Source of the DNA: Parapedobacter indicus
Lineage (GTDB): Bacteria > Bacteroidota > Bacteroidia > Sphingobacteriales > Sphingobacteriaceae
Reading direction: 5' to 3'
Assembly (NCBI RefSeq): GCF_900113765.1
Contig: NZ_FOQO01000009.1
Location: 124,001 to 188,000 of the forward strand
DNA: 64,000 nt
Positions 44,936-54,713 of the stretch are shown one piece after another. The position numbers and the translations under genes were made by a program. The stretch's first letter is position 1. Every line of letters starts with the position of its first letter. The notes beneath the pieces are model-generated. The model had not been told where the DNA came from. It ran no database searches and worked only from the letters and a program-made list of their open reading frames with translations.

Positions 44936-46135
44936 CTATTTGATCTCAGCCTGTTTACCGCCATGGTAATGCTCTGTCGCGACCGATATCCTGTTCGCTT
45001 TTCTGGAAGTTAGTAGTGCCAATACCTGGAAAAAAACAAATCTCGGCGCTGATAATAAAGATCGAAAAATCCTTGAATCTGCTTTGAAATAGATAAGGCT
45101 GTATACAAAAAAAATCACAAAAACCAGAAAAACACATACCCAGCCGACGGCAAGCCAGGGATTCACGAGTACATCGACCACTAAACAAATAAAAGACAAT
45201 CCCAGCAATAGAAACAGCGGCAGACGCAATAACATCAGACTAAACAAAAAGCGGTTCAAATTTGGCGGAAAGATAGACGAAAACAGCATTTTAAGTCCCA
45301 GATAAGCAAATTTAAACCACGTATTTATCCATCTGGATCGCTGCTTTACCAACTGGTTCGTCCTGGATGTCTTTTCGTCGTAAACAATGGCATGTTCCGC
45401 AAATGCTATGGTCGTATCACGAATCAGTAGCTGATACTGAAGCAATTTATCAAACCCAGCCCCCGCAAGTTCCTCTTTTTCGAGACATTGCCGATATAAA
45501 TCCGTATTAAAAGCCATCCCAGATCCGGACAACGCTGCCGAGGATCCTGCTTCGAACAATAATTTACGATCGATGAGCCGATAGTAAATGTCGCCAGCTT
45601 CGTCTAAACAAGCATACCGTGTGTCCAGATTTTTTGCTTTCCTTACACCTTGGACGGCTTCATAACCGTTGTCGAAAAAAACATTCAATTCATTGAGGTA
45701 TTCTTCGTCAACCAAATTATCACTATCAATAATGGTAAGCAGCTCATGATGTCTTCTGAAATTCCTGATTGCATAAAAATGCGATTTGATGTTACTGGCC
45801 AGTGTCTCCGGGGGGCGCAAAAGGATAACTTTATTGCTGTTGAAGTTTAACGCTGATACGTCACAATTATCTGCGACAACATACACCAAATAATTATCAT
45901 AATTGAGCTTTAATATGGAATCCACTACATCGGGCAACTGTTCGGTTTGCTGGTAGGCAGTTACAATTATGGCATAATCAGGTGATGATAACGCCCGGAC
46001 ATCTTGATTGTTTCTTCTATTCTTAAACAAACTTAGGATAAAGAGAAACAAAGGCATGAGGAGTTGCAACATTAGGCACAATTGCACCAATAACAATATA
46101 TAAAACAACACATTCATCATTTCCCTATTAAACAT
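44936..46135 (-). CDS. Membrane glycosyltransferase family 2 with QxxRW motif
   Basis: A 399-residue enzyme with an N-terminal membrane segment (residues ~8-36) and two or three C-terminal helices (LLRLPLFLLLGLSFICLVVDVL, WVCVFLVFVIFFVYSLIYF). The GT-A core has DYAIIVTAYQQTEQLPD, VVADNCD, IIDSDNLVDEEYL (DxD) and VKQRSRWINTW, which matches the QxxRW motif of hyaluronan/cellulose synthase-like GT2 enzymes. It could be a processive or single-step transferase acting at the membrane. It is the first gene of a leftward unit (GT2, GT4, GH-like) that diverges from the flippase unit; palindrome site 5 lies between them. Confidence 0.88.
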   Translation of the reverse strand: MFNREMMNVLFYILLLVQLCLMLQLLMPLFLFILSLFKNRRNNQDVRALSSPDYAIIVTAYQQTEQLPDVVDSILKLNYDNYLVYVVADNCDVSALNFNSNKVILLRPPETLASNIKSHFYAIRNFRRHHELLTIIDSDNLVDEEYLNELNVFFDNGYEAVQGVRKAKNLDTRYACLDEAGDIYYRLIDRKLLFEAGSSAALSGSGMAFNTDLYRQCLEKEELAGAGFDKLLQYQLLIRDTTIAFAEHAIVYDEKTSRTNQLVKQRSRWINTWFKFAYLGLKMLFSSIFPPNLNRFLFSLMLLRLPLFLLLGLSFICLVVDVLVNPWLAVGWVCVFLVFVIFFVYSLIYFKADSRIFRSLLSAPRFVFFQVLALLTSRKANRISVATEHYHGGKQAEIK

Positions 46136-46217
46136 AACTTAAGATCAATCCCGTCCTGAATAAAAGTAAGCGAATAAGTTTAAGTAACGCTAATAACCCT
46201 ATTTTGGATAGCATAAC

Positions 46218-46245
46218 CAAACGTAATTTTCTGGCGGCAAATGTA
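46218..46245 (-). promoter_or_regulatory. Two candidate -7 boxes for the leftward GT2-GT4-GH unit
   Basis: On the minus strand TACGTTTG (46225-46218) and TACATTTG (46245-46238) both fit TAnnTTTG. They lie 51 and 31 nt from palindrome site 5; the first is close to the standard 48-49 nt. Which one is used cannot be told. Confidence 0.4.
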
Positions 46246-46276
46246 ATACAATTTCCGCGGTAACTTCTTAAGGAGG

Positions 46277-46294
46277 TGTAGTAGGAACTCTACA
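46277..46294. promoter_or_regulatory. EPS regulon palindrome, site 5 (TGTAG-N8-CTACA)
   Basis: TGTAG, taggaact, CTACA, in the 307-bp divergent gap. It ends 48 nt before the rightward -7 box at 46343 and is 51 nt from one leftward -7 box, so one site may serve both directions. Confidence 0.8.
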
Positions 46295-46342
46295 AATAGG
46301 TATTTTGGAGTAGATTACGTTTACGACCTCCGCATCTTTCCT

Positions 46343-46350
46343 TACTTTTG
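46343..46350 (+). promoter_or_regulatory. -7 box of the second flippase unit, linked to site 5
   Basis: TACTTTTG fits TAnnTTTG, with site 5 ending 48 nt upstream and no TTG at -33. The leader to ATG 46443 is about 85 nt. Confidence 0.65.
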
Positions 46351-46442
46351 ACACCGTTAATTCCGCTAATGAAATTCGAAGATGAGGCATATCTGCAAGG
46401 CTTTCCCCGACAACACAAATTACATAGTGACTATCAACTAAA

Positions 46443-47966
46443 ATGGGGAAAAAACAATTTGTATTAAATTTTGCATCTACGTTATTCGCTAGCGCCGTTG
46501 GTTTAGGGATATCTTTTCTGCTGACACCATATATTGTAAGAACATTGGGAGCAACCGCGTATGGTTTCTTCCCGTTGTCCGCAAATTTTATCAGTTATAT
46601 ATCCATTGCTACAGTTGCATTAAATGCATTGGCGAGCCGCTTTATTACGATTGAACTTGAACGGAAGAATATTGACAAAGCCAACGTGTATTTCAATAGC
46701 GTATTTGTGGCGAATATTATTCTTTCAAGTATCCTACTGATCGTATGTACAGGCTTTTTATTCTTTCTTGATCGTATTTTTGATATACCAAACAATCTAT
46801 ATGTTGATGTACGTTTGTTATTTACGTTTACGTTTATCAGCATGTTGATCGGTTTGGTGTTTTCTGTCTTTAGTGTTTGCACCTTTGCCGTTAATAGACA
46901 GGATGCGGCGGCCTTAAGGGCAATCATAAGTAATGTATTGCGTGTTTCCACCATATTTGGGCTATTTTATTTTTTTATTCCGAAGCTCTATTACTTAGGT
47001 ATATCAAGCATCGTCTCCGCAATATATTTAGCAATTGCCAATTTTAGGTTAACCAAGCGGTTTTTACCGCAAATGCAACTCAACATCCGCTTGTTTGACA
47101 AAAAAGCGGTGAAAGAAATTTTATCTTCAGGTGTTTGGAATTCTGTCAACCAACTAAGTGTCGTTTTGCTTACGCAATTGGATTTAATGCTGGTAAACAT
47201 ATTCCTGAACGCACATGCCATGGGTGAATTTTCTCTGACTAAAATCATCCCAAATTTTATTCAAATGTTGATTGGCACTGTAGTCTCTGTATTTGTTCCA
47301 ACTTTCGTCATATTATTTGGCCAAGGAAAAACCAAAGAACTTTTAAAGGAGGTTTTCTTTTCGATAAAACTAGTTGGTATGTTTGCACTTATACCTATTA
47401 GTTTCCTTATTGTTTATGGCGACTCTTTTTTCCGATTATGGGTTCCAAATGAAAATACCGAGCTATTGCATAAGCTTTCAAATCTTGCATTGATTCCCAT
47501 GTTGGTTACCGGAAGCATCAACACACTTTTCAACGTATATACGGTTACAAATAAATTGAAAATACCTGCATTGGTATGGGTTACCGTTGGCACCATCAAT
47601 ACGCTATTGGTTTTATTTGCCTTTAAAACGACGGATTGGGGCATTTTTGTCATACCCATTGTAGGCTTAGCTACAGGATTGCTTCGTAACTTAATTTTCA
47701 CGCCGATCTATGCAGCCCGGTGCCTCAACCTAAAATGGCATACTTTTTACAGAAATATATCGAAAGCGTTGTTAGGTAGTATCGTCGTGATGTCATTATG
47801 TTACCTCGTTAAGTATTGGTTTAATGTTATCCCTGATAGTTGGTTTGATTTCATTATTCTTGCAGTTTCAATTGGTTTAATTTCTGTTGTTATTATGGTA
47901 TTGATACTATTGGATAAACAAGAAAAGCAAGCCGTTTTGAAACGTATTTCAAAATTCAAACGTTAG
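46443..47966 (+). CDS. Polysaccharide flippase (Wzx-like, MOP superfamily)
   Basis: A 507-residue protein with about fourteen predicted membrane helices. The first helices (FASTLFASAVGLGISFLLTPYIVRTLGATAYGFFPL) carry the P-Y-I-V-R-T-L-G signature of Wzx-type flippases; the second half restarts at SSGVWNSVNQLSVVLLTQLDLMLVN. It should move lipid-linked repeat units across the inner membrane. It is the first of three rightward genes, followed by a pyruvyl transferase and a GT2. It is longer than and clearly different from the flippase at 17956. Confidence 0.9.
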   Translation: MGKKQFVLNFASTLFASAVGLGISFLLTPYIVRTLGATAYGFFPLSANFISYISIATVALNALASRFITIELERKNIDKANVYFNSVFVANIILSSILLIVCTGFLFFLDRIFDIPNNLYVDVRLLFTFTFISMLIGLVFSVFSVCTFAVNRQDAAALRAIISNVLRVSTIFGLFYFFIPKLYYLGISSIVSAIYLAIANFRLTKRFLPQMQLNIRLFDKKAVKEILSSGVWNSVNQLSVVLLTQLDLMLVNIFLNAHAMGEFSLTKIIPNFIQMLIGTVVSVFVPTFVILFGQGKTKELLKEVFFSIKLVGMFALIPISFLIVYGDSFFRLWVPNENTELLHKLSNLALIPMLVTGSINTLFNVYTVTNKLKIPALVWVTVGTINTLLVLFAFKTTDWGIFVIPIVGLATGLLRNLIFTPIYAARCLNLKWHTFYRNISKALLGSIVVMSLCYLVKYWFNVIPDSWFDFIILAVSIGLISVVIMVLILLDKQEKQAVLKRISKFKR

Positions 47967-48017
47967 CTCGACAGTTGTACCATTTACTATCATAACTGTC
48001 AGTGCTCGTAATCGTTT

Positions 48018-49109
48018 ATGTTGAAAAAAATTAAAAAAAAGTATATGTTAAATTTCATACGCGAAGAACTTAGGAAGAAGATCCTTTTCCCGCTAAAAAT
48101 AAAACGTTGGACAGGTGATGTCGTTGAGCAGTTTAAAAAAACGCCAGAAAAACGGATCATTGTTTTCCAAACCCCGACCCATTCCAATATCGGGGACCAT
48201 GCCATCGCCGAAGCACAGTATCTATTTATTTCCGATAATTTCCCCGACTACTGTTATATTGAGATAAACCAGACGCTTATGCCTGAATTTATTAAAAAAT
48301 ATAAGCAATTCATCAGGGCCTCCGATATACTTGTTTTGCATGGTGGCGGAAATTTTGGAAACGAATACATGAGGGAGGAAAACCTACGAAGAATGGTTGT
48401 GAGTGAATTTCCAGAAAACAAGATTGTTATTTTCCCTCAAACGATTTATTATTCAGAAGATGAACTAGGCAAATCGGAATTGAAAAAAACAAAAGAACTA
48501 TTCATTAACCATAAAAAGCTCATATTGACGGCAAGGGAGCAGGTTTCTTACGATTTGATGAAAACGTATTTCCCTACCAACAAGGTAATCCTCACGCCTG
48601 ACATTGTCTTATATCTATCGAAAAATTATCTTTTCGAACGACAATATGGATTAGAAGTTATTCGTGCGGACCAAGAGTCTATTTTGAGCAATCGAGCGAA
48701 AGATGAAATCCATACTTTGTTGGAAGATAATTTTGAAGAAGTCATCGTTTCTGATATGCACATAGAAAATTATGGTAAGGCGTATACGAGCAAGCAGCGT
48801 GCACCAATTGTCGAAAACAAATTCCGGCAATTTGCCCGGGCAAAACTTGCGATCACCGATCGATTGCACGGCATGGTATTCGCAACCGTAACCGGGACAC
48901 CTTGTATCGTATTTTCCAACTATAACCAGAAAGTATCTGGAACTCATCGTTGGATTAAAGATTTACCATATATAAAATTTGTCGATACCTTCGAGCAAGC
49001 CAAAAGTGCTTTTGAAGAATTGAAAGAACTGCCATCCTATGAATCATATTCTTCCGATACACTGAAATTTAAGTACCAACCATTAATTGATGTCATTCGT
49101 GCAAGCTAA
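48018..49109 (+). CDS. Polysaccharide pyruvyl transferase family protein
   Basis: A 363-residue protein of the polysaccharide pyruvyl transferase family. Motifs include TPTHSNIGDHAIAEAQYLF near residue 55, DILVLHGGGNFGNEYM near residue 108, IVIFPQTIYYS, LTAREQVSYDLM, LTPDIVLYL and ITDRLHGMVFATVTGTPCIVF (the D-R-L-H-G motif near residue 280). These enzymes usually add pyruvate ketals from phosphoenolpyruvate to sugars, giving the EPS negative charge. It follows the flippase by 51 nt and overlaps the next GT2 gene by 20 nt. Confidence 0.87.
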   Translation: MLKKIKKKYMLNFIREELRKKILFPLKIKRWTGDVVEQFKKTPEKRIIVFQTPTHSNIGDHAIAEAQYLFISDNFPDYCYIEINQTLMPEFIKKYKQFIRASDILVLHGGGNFGNEYMREENLRRMVVSEFPENKIVIFPQTIYYSEDELGKSELKKTKELFINHKKLILTAREQVSYDLMKTYFPTNKVILTPDIVLYLSKNYLFERQYGLEVIRADQESILSNRAKDEIHTLLEDNFEEVIVSDMHIENYGKAYTSKQRAPIVENKFRQFARAKLAITDRLHGMVFATVTGTPCIVFSNYNQKVSGTHRWIKDLPYIKFVDTFEQAKSAFEELKELPSYESYSSDTLKFKYQPLIDVIRAS

Positions 49110-50061
49110 CCCGTTAATATCTGTTATTGTTCCCGTCTACAAAGTAGAAGATTATTTGGAAAGATGCGTCGATTCGATTCTCATCCAAACCTATAGAAAT
49201 CTGGAGATTATTTTGGTTGATGACGGATCGCCAGACAACTGTCCTATTATTTGCGATGAATATACTAGAAAAGATAACCGGATACGGGTAATACATCGTG
49301 AAAATGGTGGATTGTCGGAAGCCAGAAACAGTGGTTTGGATGTCGCAAAAGGTGAATTCATTTCATTCGTTGATAGCGATGATGCTGTACATCCCCAATT
49401 TATAGAATCGTTATATAAGGGAATCGTACAAACCGGCAGCGATTTTGCTGTCTGCGGATTTCAAAGTTTCTCCGAAGAAAGCGAAATAAAAACAGATTTC
49501 TCCAGCCATGAAGTATATTCTTATGCAGGCACAGACCTTTTAAACGGCTCATATAACATAGAATACATCGTTGCTTGGAATAAACTATATAAAAAAGAAA
49601 TCTGGCAGAATTTGAGATATCCAAAGGGAAAATACCACGAAGATGAGTTTGTCTTCCATTTAGTATTTTATTCAGCCAAAAAAATATGCAGGATAAAGCT
49701 CCCTTTGTACTATTATTTCCGAAGGGAAAACAGTATTATGACTTCAAAGGGCGATATGCTATTGAAGCGGAAAACCGACCTGTTGGAAGCAGAAGGAGTC
49801 CGACTAAAATTCAGTAAACGACACGGGTTGGACACGCTGTATGATGTGACGTATAAGCGAAAGATGAGAACTTTATTTTTCATTTTAGACATTGTGCACC
49901 TACGCCAGATTCCCGACAAGATTAAACAGGAAGTAAAACTTGATTATTGGACGTTTACAAAAAAACACCAACTAAAAATTCTATTAATTAGATTTTTTCC
50001 TTTCGTCTTGTCGACGTATAGAAAACTAAAGTCAATCACAAGCCATAGTGCCCCGGCATGA
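49090..50061 (+). CDS. Glycosyltransferase family 2
   Basis: A 323-residue GT-A enzyme: LISVIVPVYKVEDYLERCVDSIL, ILVDDGSPDNCP, HRENGGLSEARNSGLD and ISFVDSDDAVHPQF (DxD motif) are standard. After it KYHEDEFVFHLVFYS carries the likely catalytic ED pair. The start is placed at ATG 49090, one codon after an in-frame TTG, giving a 20-nt overlap with the pyruvyl transferase and probable translational coupling. It converges with the GT2 at 50107; no clear terminator lies in the 45-nt gap. Confidence 0.9.
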   Translation: MSFVQANPLISVIVPVYKVEDYLERCVDSILIQTYRNLEIILVDDGSPDNCPIICDEYTRKDNRIRVIHRENGGLSEARNSGLDVAKGEFISFVDSDDAVHPQFIESLYKGIVQTGSDFAVCGFQSFSEESEIKTDFSSHEVYSYAGTDLLNGSYNIEYIVAWNKLYKKEIWQNLRYPKGKYHEDEFVFHLVFYSAKKICRIKLPLYYYFRRENSIMTSKGDMLLKRKTDLLEAEGVRLKFSKRHGLDTLYDVTYKRKMRTLFFILDIVHLRQIPDKIKQEVKLDYWTFTKKHQLKILLIRFFPFVLSTYRKLKSITSHSAPA

Positions 50062-50106
50062 TGTGATCTGTGATCCATCTGGATGTCCTTCCGGTTCAGC
50101 TGAAAG

Positions 50107-51042
50107 TTAGTGTGGTTTCAAAAGCGATTTTACATATGCTTTGAATCGCTTGTAGTTACCACTTATGAAATGCCTTACGGTTTCTGGAGTACCATCGGAT
50201 ATGCCGTTTGCTTTCGCCCAGCTTACCAGTTTAATGAGGTCCCCCAAGGTAGACTTTGATGACCGGAAATAGTAGTTGACCGTCAGCATCCATTGTTTTT
50301 TCAGCCAATCGGGTTCGGTCAAAATACCTAAACGGACCGCTTGGTTGTTGATGTATTTTTTTTCCTCCATGTTTTCAATAATGAAATCGGATGAAAGCGA
50401 TTTAGTGATATTACTATCATGTACCCGGTAAACGCCTATGGATTCATTCATTAGATAGACATCGCCGTATAACAACGACCGCATATATATCGCGGCGTCA
50501 TTTACCATTTTCATGCTACCGATTTGGCTATCGACCAAGGCACTTCGCCTGAATACCGTAGGAAATGTAGATACCGGTTTATCATACTTGAAATTGAAGT
50601 TATCCAAGTAGTCTTTCTTATCCAAATATCCACTTACATTCATTTTGAATGGCCTGAAGATATTGTTTTTTTCCATCTTTATATCGGCGTTTGCTCCGAC
50701 GAATGCGAGTGCAGGATATTGGTCAAACAGATGCACGGCCTTGGTTAAAAAAAGAGGGTCGGTATAATAATCATCATCGTCGGCAAAAATCACGTATTGA
50801 CCGTTGCTTTGGTTAAAACCGAACCCCCGGTTGTATCCGCAGCCCATATTCTGCTGATTCCGGAAATACCTAACAAAGGGGTATCGTTGGGTATACACCC
50901 GCATAGTATCCGGGGTGTTATCGGATGAGTTATCGTCTATCACGATAATTTCGACATCTTTGTAGTCTTGGGCCAAAATGGAATCGAGTAACTGTATCAA
51001 ATAGGCATTCCTATTATAGGAAGGTATAACAAAACTAATCAT
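50107..51042 (-). CDS. Glycosyltransferase family 2
   Basis: A 311-residue GT-A enzyme: ISFVIPSYNRNAYLIQLLDSIL, VIDDNSSDNTPD, NQQNMGCGYNRGFGFNQSNGQY and VIFADDDDYYTDP (DxD). It is the last gene of the long leftward operon that starts near 62.4 kb, 12 nt after the GT4 gene. The acceptor and donor are unknown. Confidence 0.88.
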   Translation of the reverse strand: MISFVIPSYNRNAYLIQLLDSILAQDYKDVEIIVIDDNSSDNTPDTMRVYTQRYPFVRYFRNQQNMGCGYNRGFGFNQSNGQYVIFADDDDYYTDPLFLTKAVHLFDQYPALAFVGANADIKMEKNNIFRPFKMNVSGYLDKKDYLDNFNFKYDKPVSTFPTVFRRSALVDSQIGSMKMVNDAAIYMRSLLYGDVYLMNESIGVYRVHDSNITKSLSSDFIIENMEEKKYINNQAVRLGILTEPDWLKKQWMLTVNYYFRSSKSTLGDLIKLVSWAKANGISDGTPETVRHFISGNYKRFKAYVKSLLKPH

Positions 51043-51054
51043 AACAACGCATTT

Positions 51055-52149
51055 TTAATCTAATTTTACAAAATCATCAACTTTGGCTCCTTGCGTTTTT
51101 CCGCTATAAACATCATGTAAACGAGCTGAAATTAACCCCTCATCGTGATTCCGTCGCACGTCATCATACAATGCTTTACCCCATTCGACGAAAACATCAG
51201 ATTGTTCTCGCTTCAGGACAATGGCCTTCAAAATGGCCTGGGTCAGTTTATCAAAATGATCGTTTGGATCCGAATACTGATACGTCAACAGACAGGACTG
51301 ATCTTCAAAATCCAAAATGGTACCGATTTCGGGACAAATGACCGATCTTCCATAGGAAGCCGCCAAAATTACCGAACCCGAATTCAGGCTGCTATTGATA
51401 TCATAAGGTAACACCAACAGATCGTGCGATCCCATTAACTGAGGAATATCCTCATCTTCAATAAAATCCAACCGCAATTCAACAGTTTGCAAGTGAGTGC
51501 AGCGATCGGTTATCGCTTTTCCATAGTTGACATTCAACGGCTTTCCGGCAACCGTGAAGGAGACATTGTCGCCTAAATTTTGGATGACATCGATGAGCAA
51601 CTCGATATTTTTATAGGGTCTGACAGCTCCCAAAAACAGCAAGCGTAAAGGCATGGCTTCAGCCTTTCGCAACTCAGGCACTGTCTTCCCGTAGACATTT
51701 ATGTAGTGGGGATGGGGAATATGATGTATTTTTTTTGTGATGCGCTTACCATATTGATCAATCAGTAACTGACTACTCAATTTAGAATGAATAACAATAA
51801 CAGCAGATAATCGTATAAAAAGCCAGGTAATCAACTTGTTATACCCGTTAAAAACGCTATCATGCACCTGTTTATTGTGCATGGTCCACACGATACGTTT
51901 TCCCGAGATCCGCAACGCCAGTAATACCGAGCATTTCCAGAGAAACTCAGTAAACGCCTTGAAACGTTTCCTTTCAGAGATGTTCTCATACCAGTTAAAG
52001 TGTACCGCTGTGACAGACTTAAAGGTTTTTACGTCACGGAATACTTGATTCACCTTAATAAACTCAACATTTTGGCCATCCAGCGCCTTACGAATCAAAT
52101 CCAGGTAAGGGTTTTCATTCAAAGCCTCGGGATAAAAAGCAACTTTCAT
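51055..52149 (-). CDS. Glycosyltransferase, GT-B fold (GT4-like)
   Basis: A protein of about 364 residues. The N-terminal half has the weakly conserved acceptor domain with IVWTMHNKQVHD (the H-N motif of GT4 enzymes). The C-terminal half has LRLLFLGAVRPYKNIELLIDVIQ (phosphate-binding loop), and LVLPYDINSSLNSGSVILAASYGRSVICPE in place of the usual E-x7-E, with Asn/Ser at the first acidic position, so it is a divergent member. ATG 52149 (MKVAFYPEA) is preferred to the upstream in-frame start at 52167. Confidence 0.8.
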   Translation of the reverse strand: MKVAFYPEALNENPYLDLIRKALDGQNVEFIKVNQVFRDVKTFKSVTAVHFNWYENISERKRFKAFTEFLWKCSVLLALRISGKRIVWTMHNKQVHDSVFNGYNKLITWLFIRLSAVIVIHSKLSSQLLIDQYGKRITKKIHHIPHPHYINVYGKTVPELRKAEAMPLRLLFLGAVRPYKNIELLIDVIQNLGDNVSFTVAGKPLNVNYGKAITDRCTHLQTVELRLDFIEDEDIPQLMGSHDLLVLPYDINSSLNSGSVILAASYGRSVICPEIGTILDFEDQSCLLTYQYSDPNDHFDKLTQAILKAIVLKREQSDVFVEWGKALYDDVRRNHDEGLISARLHDVYSGKTQGAKVDDFVKLD

Positions 52150-52178
52150 GATCTGTGCTGATAACAAAACCGGACCAA

Positions 52179-53015
52179 TTATAAAAACGGGAAAGACTCC
52201 AACATCCGCGTAATATCGACCTGGGGCTTGGGAAATGACACCCCCATTTCCAAGGAGAACCCATTCTCAAACGATGGAGGAACTGTTGACATCACCCTTC
52301 CTGTACCCTCGAGGTAATCTTCGTACTTAAAAAGGGTTTCGCCGCCTATCGGATGGACAAATCGTACAGGAACTCCAAAGACTTCCGCCAAGATGAGCCC
52401 ATGCAACGAAGATGTGATGACTGACTCGCTCGTCAAGATCTCTTCAGTAATTTTCCTCCAATAGCCAACGGGTGAGACCAATCTGACTTCGCTCGGCACC
52501 AACTTCTGTACCTGTTCAAGTTCGTTTAAGTTTGGTATCACAATATGTTTGTCTTTTTTTGGCCGATACTTAAGCTTAGGAAAAAGATGAGGGATCAACA
52601 GTGCTGGGTCACCGAAGACATTGCAATCGACCCGGATACCCATCTCTTCTAAAAAATGTTTGGTCCGGGGCCCCCTGAGCATACGGATGTCCAGGTTGCT
52701 AAATCGATGATCCGCACGATCCATTTTACCGTTTACACCACTTCCCCAGATGATATCGTTGTCTTGTGCAAAATGGATAATCGAACCGATTGCAAGCATT
52801 CGTCCGTCTACAGGAGGCAACGTATTCAATGTACTCGCCCGCCTCAACAGTTCACCGACCACCACGATCGAGAGATAATCACCGAAATTCTGCCCATATA
52901 TCCATCTCCGCCCCCGAAATTTGCGGAACCAAACCAATTTATGTTTGACCAACGGATGACGATAACGGTGATAATCGCGCAAGTACAGGGGTAATTCCAA
53001 TGGTTTATACTTCAT
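52179..53015 (-). CDS. Polysaccharide pyruvyl transferase family protein (short)
   Basis: A 278-residue member of the pyruvyl transferase family, shorter than the 363-residue copy at 48018. Motifs: GQNFGDYLSIVVVGELL near residue 40, MLAIGSIIHFAQDNDIIWGSGVNG, LRGPRTKHFLEEMGI, VFGDPALLIPHLFP, and SVITSSLHGLILAEVFGVPVRFV with the conserved S-S-L-H-G. It overlaps the upstream GMC gene by 4 nt. It may add a second pyruvate ketal or have another sugar-modifying role. Confidence 0.82.
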   Translation of the reverse strand: MKYKPLELPLYLRDYHRYRHPLVKHKLVWFRKFRGRRWIYGQNFGDYLSIVVVGELLRRASTLNTLPPVDGRMLAIGSIIHFAQDNDIIWGSGVNGKMDRADHRFSNLDIRMLRGPRTKHFLEEMGIRVDCNVFGDPALLIPHLFPKLKYRPKKDKHIVIPNLNELEQVQKLVPSEVRLVSPVGYWRKITEEILTSESVITSSLHGLILAEVFGVPVRFVHPIGGETLFKYEDYLEGTGRVMSTVPPSFENGFSLEMGVSFPKPQVDITRMLESFPFL

Positions 53016-54712
53016 CTAAGTTCTCCTTTTTTCAACTGATCCACAGCATACGCACAAGCGCGCGCAGTGAGAGCCATATACGTTAACGAGGGATTCTGAC
53101 AGGCCGAAGAAGTCATACAACTTCCATCGGTGATAAATACATTTTTCACCGCATGCAGTTGATTAAATGCATTTAATACAGATGTATTCGGGTCATGTCC
53201 CATCCGTGCCGTTCCCATTTCATGCACGGTACTTCCTCCCGGTTTCGAATAATTGAATGTATTTACCTGCTTAAATCCAGCGCTATGCAACATCTCGGCA
53301 CAACTGTCCTGGATATCGACTTGCATATTTTCTTCGTTCCTCCCGAAGGCGAAATCGACCACCGTCATTGGCAGCCCCCATTTATCGGTAAGCGAGGTGT
53401 CCAAGTACACCCGATTCGTGGCCGATGGTAAGCACTCTCCCCATCCTCCCATCCACACTGTCCACGGACCGGGCGAAAGTACTGCGTTCTTAAATGATCT
53501 TCCAAAACCCGCAAGGCTATCCTTCTGCTCCTGCCAACCCATACGCTTTCCAATGCCTTGTACTTGATAACCTCTTGTAAACTGTGTTTGCTTATCATTG
53601 CCGACATTACGAAACCGGGGAATCAAAAAGCCGCATGGACGTCTACCGCGGTAATACCGATCTTCATAGCCATCGTGTACACCTGCAGCACCTGCAGATG
53701 AATGATGATCCATCAGGTTGAGCCCTACCTGCCCACTATCATTGCCCAACCCATTAGGAAACCTGCTAGACGTAGACCGAAGCAGGATCGCCGCTGTAGC
53801 AATGGTAGAAGCGTTGATAAATATAAGCGGTGCATTGAATTCAGTGTCATCTAACGTTACCGTATCAATCACACGGACACCGGTAGCCCGACCCGAACGC
53901 TCATCAAAGATGACCTCCTTAACCAACGAAAACGGTCGCAAGGTGAGGTTACCAGTAGCCATAGCCTGCGGTATGGTAGCGCTGTTACTACTGAAATATC
54001 CACCGAATGGACAGCCACGTGAGCATAAATTACGATATAGACAAGGGCCTCTTCCCTTCCATCCTTTGGTAAGATTAGCTACCCTTGCTATGGTAAGCGT
54101 TCGGCCAAAATCCTGCTGTATACGATTGCGTAGGTGTTGTTCTATACAGTTCAACTCCATAGGTGGAAGAAACACACCATCCGGAAGGTGAGCAAGTCCT
54201 TCGTTGCGGCCACTCACGCCGATGTAACGTTCCACATAATCGTACCATGGTGCGATCTCTTTGTACCGGATAGGCCAATCTACCCCCACTCCTTCCTTTG
54301 CATTCGCTTCGAAATCAAGATCGCTCAACCGGTAACACTGTCGACCCCACGTCAGCGATCGGCCTCCAACCTGATTTCCTTGAAACCAACTGAATGGCCG
54401 CTGCTGCACATAAGGACTTTCGGCATCCCGCGCATAAAAATGCCGATTCCCTTCGTCGTAGCCAGAACTTTGTACGGGGTCGGCTGCCCACTCTTCCCGT
54501 GTGGTATTGGTGCGAAACCGGAAATCCCAGGGTTGGAGGTTTGCAGTAGGATAATCCAAAATATGACGTACGTCCCTTCCCCTGTCCAACAGCAATGTTT
54601 TCAAGCCCTTATCACAGAGCTCTTTAGCTGCCCATCCCCCACTAATACCAGATCCTATGACAATTGCGTCGTAATTACGCGCTTGCCTTGCTGTATGCTG
54701 ATCTATTGACAT
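53012..54712 (-). CDS. GMC-family dehydrogenase (gluconate 2-dehydrogenase large-subunit type)
   Basis: A 566-residue FAD oxidoreductase. AIVIGSGISGGWAAKEL near residue 20 binds FAD, and GGRSLTWGRQ follows. CLYRNLCSRGC near residue 230 gives C-x5-C-x3-C, the iron-sulfur motif of sugar dehydrogenases in this family. STVHEMGTARMG supplies the catalytic His, and SACQNPSLTYMALTAR the paired Asn and flavin-binding end. It should oxidise a sugar or sugar acid together with the small subunit at 55948. It has no signal of its own; a partner with a signal may carry it. ATG 54712 is chosen, 1 nt after the stop of the GT gene. Confidence 0.87.
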   Translation of the reverse strand: MSIDQHTARQARNYDAIVIGSGISGGWAAKELCDKGLKTLLLDRGRDVRHILDYPTANLQPWDFRFRTNTTREEWAADPVQSSGYDEGNRHFYARDAESPYVQQRPFSWFQGNQVGGRSLTWGRQCYRLSDLDFEANAKEGVGVDWPIRYKEIAPWYDYVERYIGVSGRNEGLAHLPDGVFLPPMELNCIEQHLRNRIQQDFGRTLTIARVANLTKGWKGRGPCLYRNLCSRGCPFGGYFSSNSATIPQAMATGNLTLRPFSLVKEVIFDERSGRATGVRVIDTVTLDDTEFNAPLIFINASTIATAAILLRSTSSRFPNGLGNDSGQVGLNLMDHHSSAGAAGVHDGYEDRYYRGRRPCGFLIPRFRNVGNDKQTQFTRGYQVQGIGKRMGWQEQKDSLAGFGRSFKNAVLSPGPWTVWMGGWGECLPSATNRVYLDTSLTDKWGLPMTVVDFAFGRNEENMQVDIQDSCAEMLHSAGFKQVNTFNYSKPGGSTVHEMGTARMGHDPNTSVLNAFNQLHAVKNVFITDGSCMTSSACQNPSLTYMALTARACAYAVDQLKKGELR

Positions 54713-54713
54713 G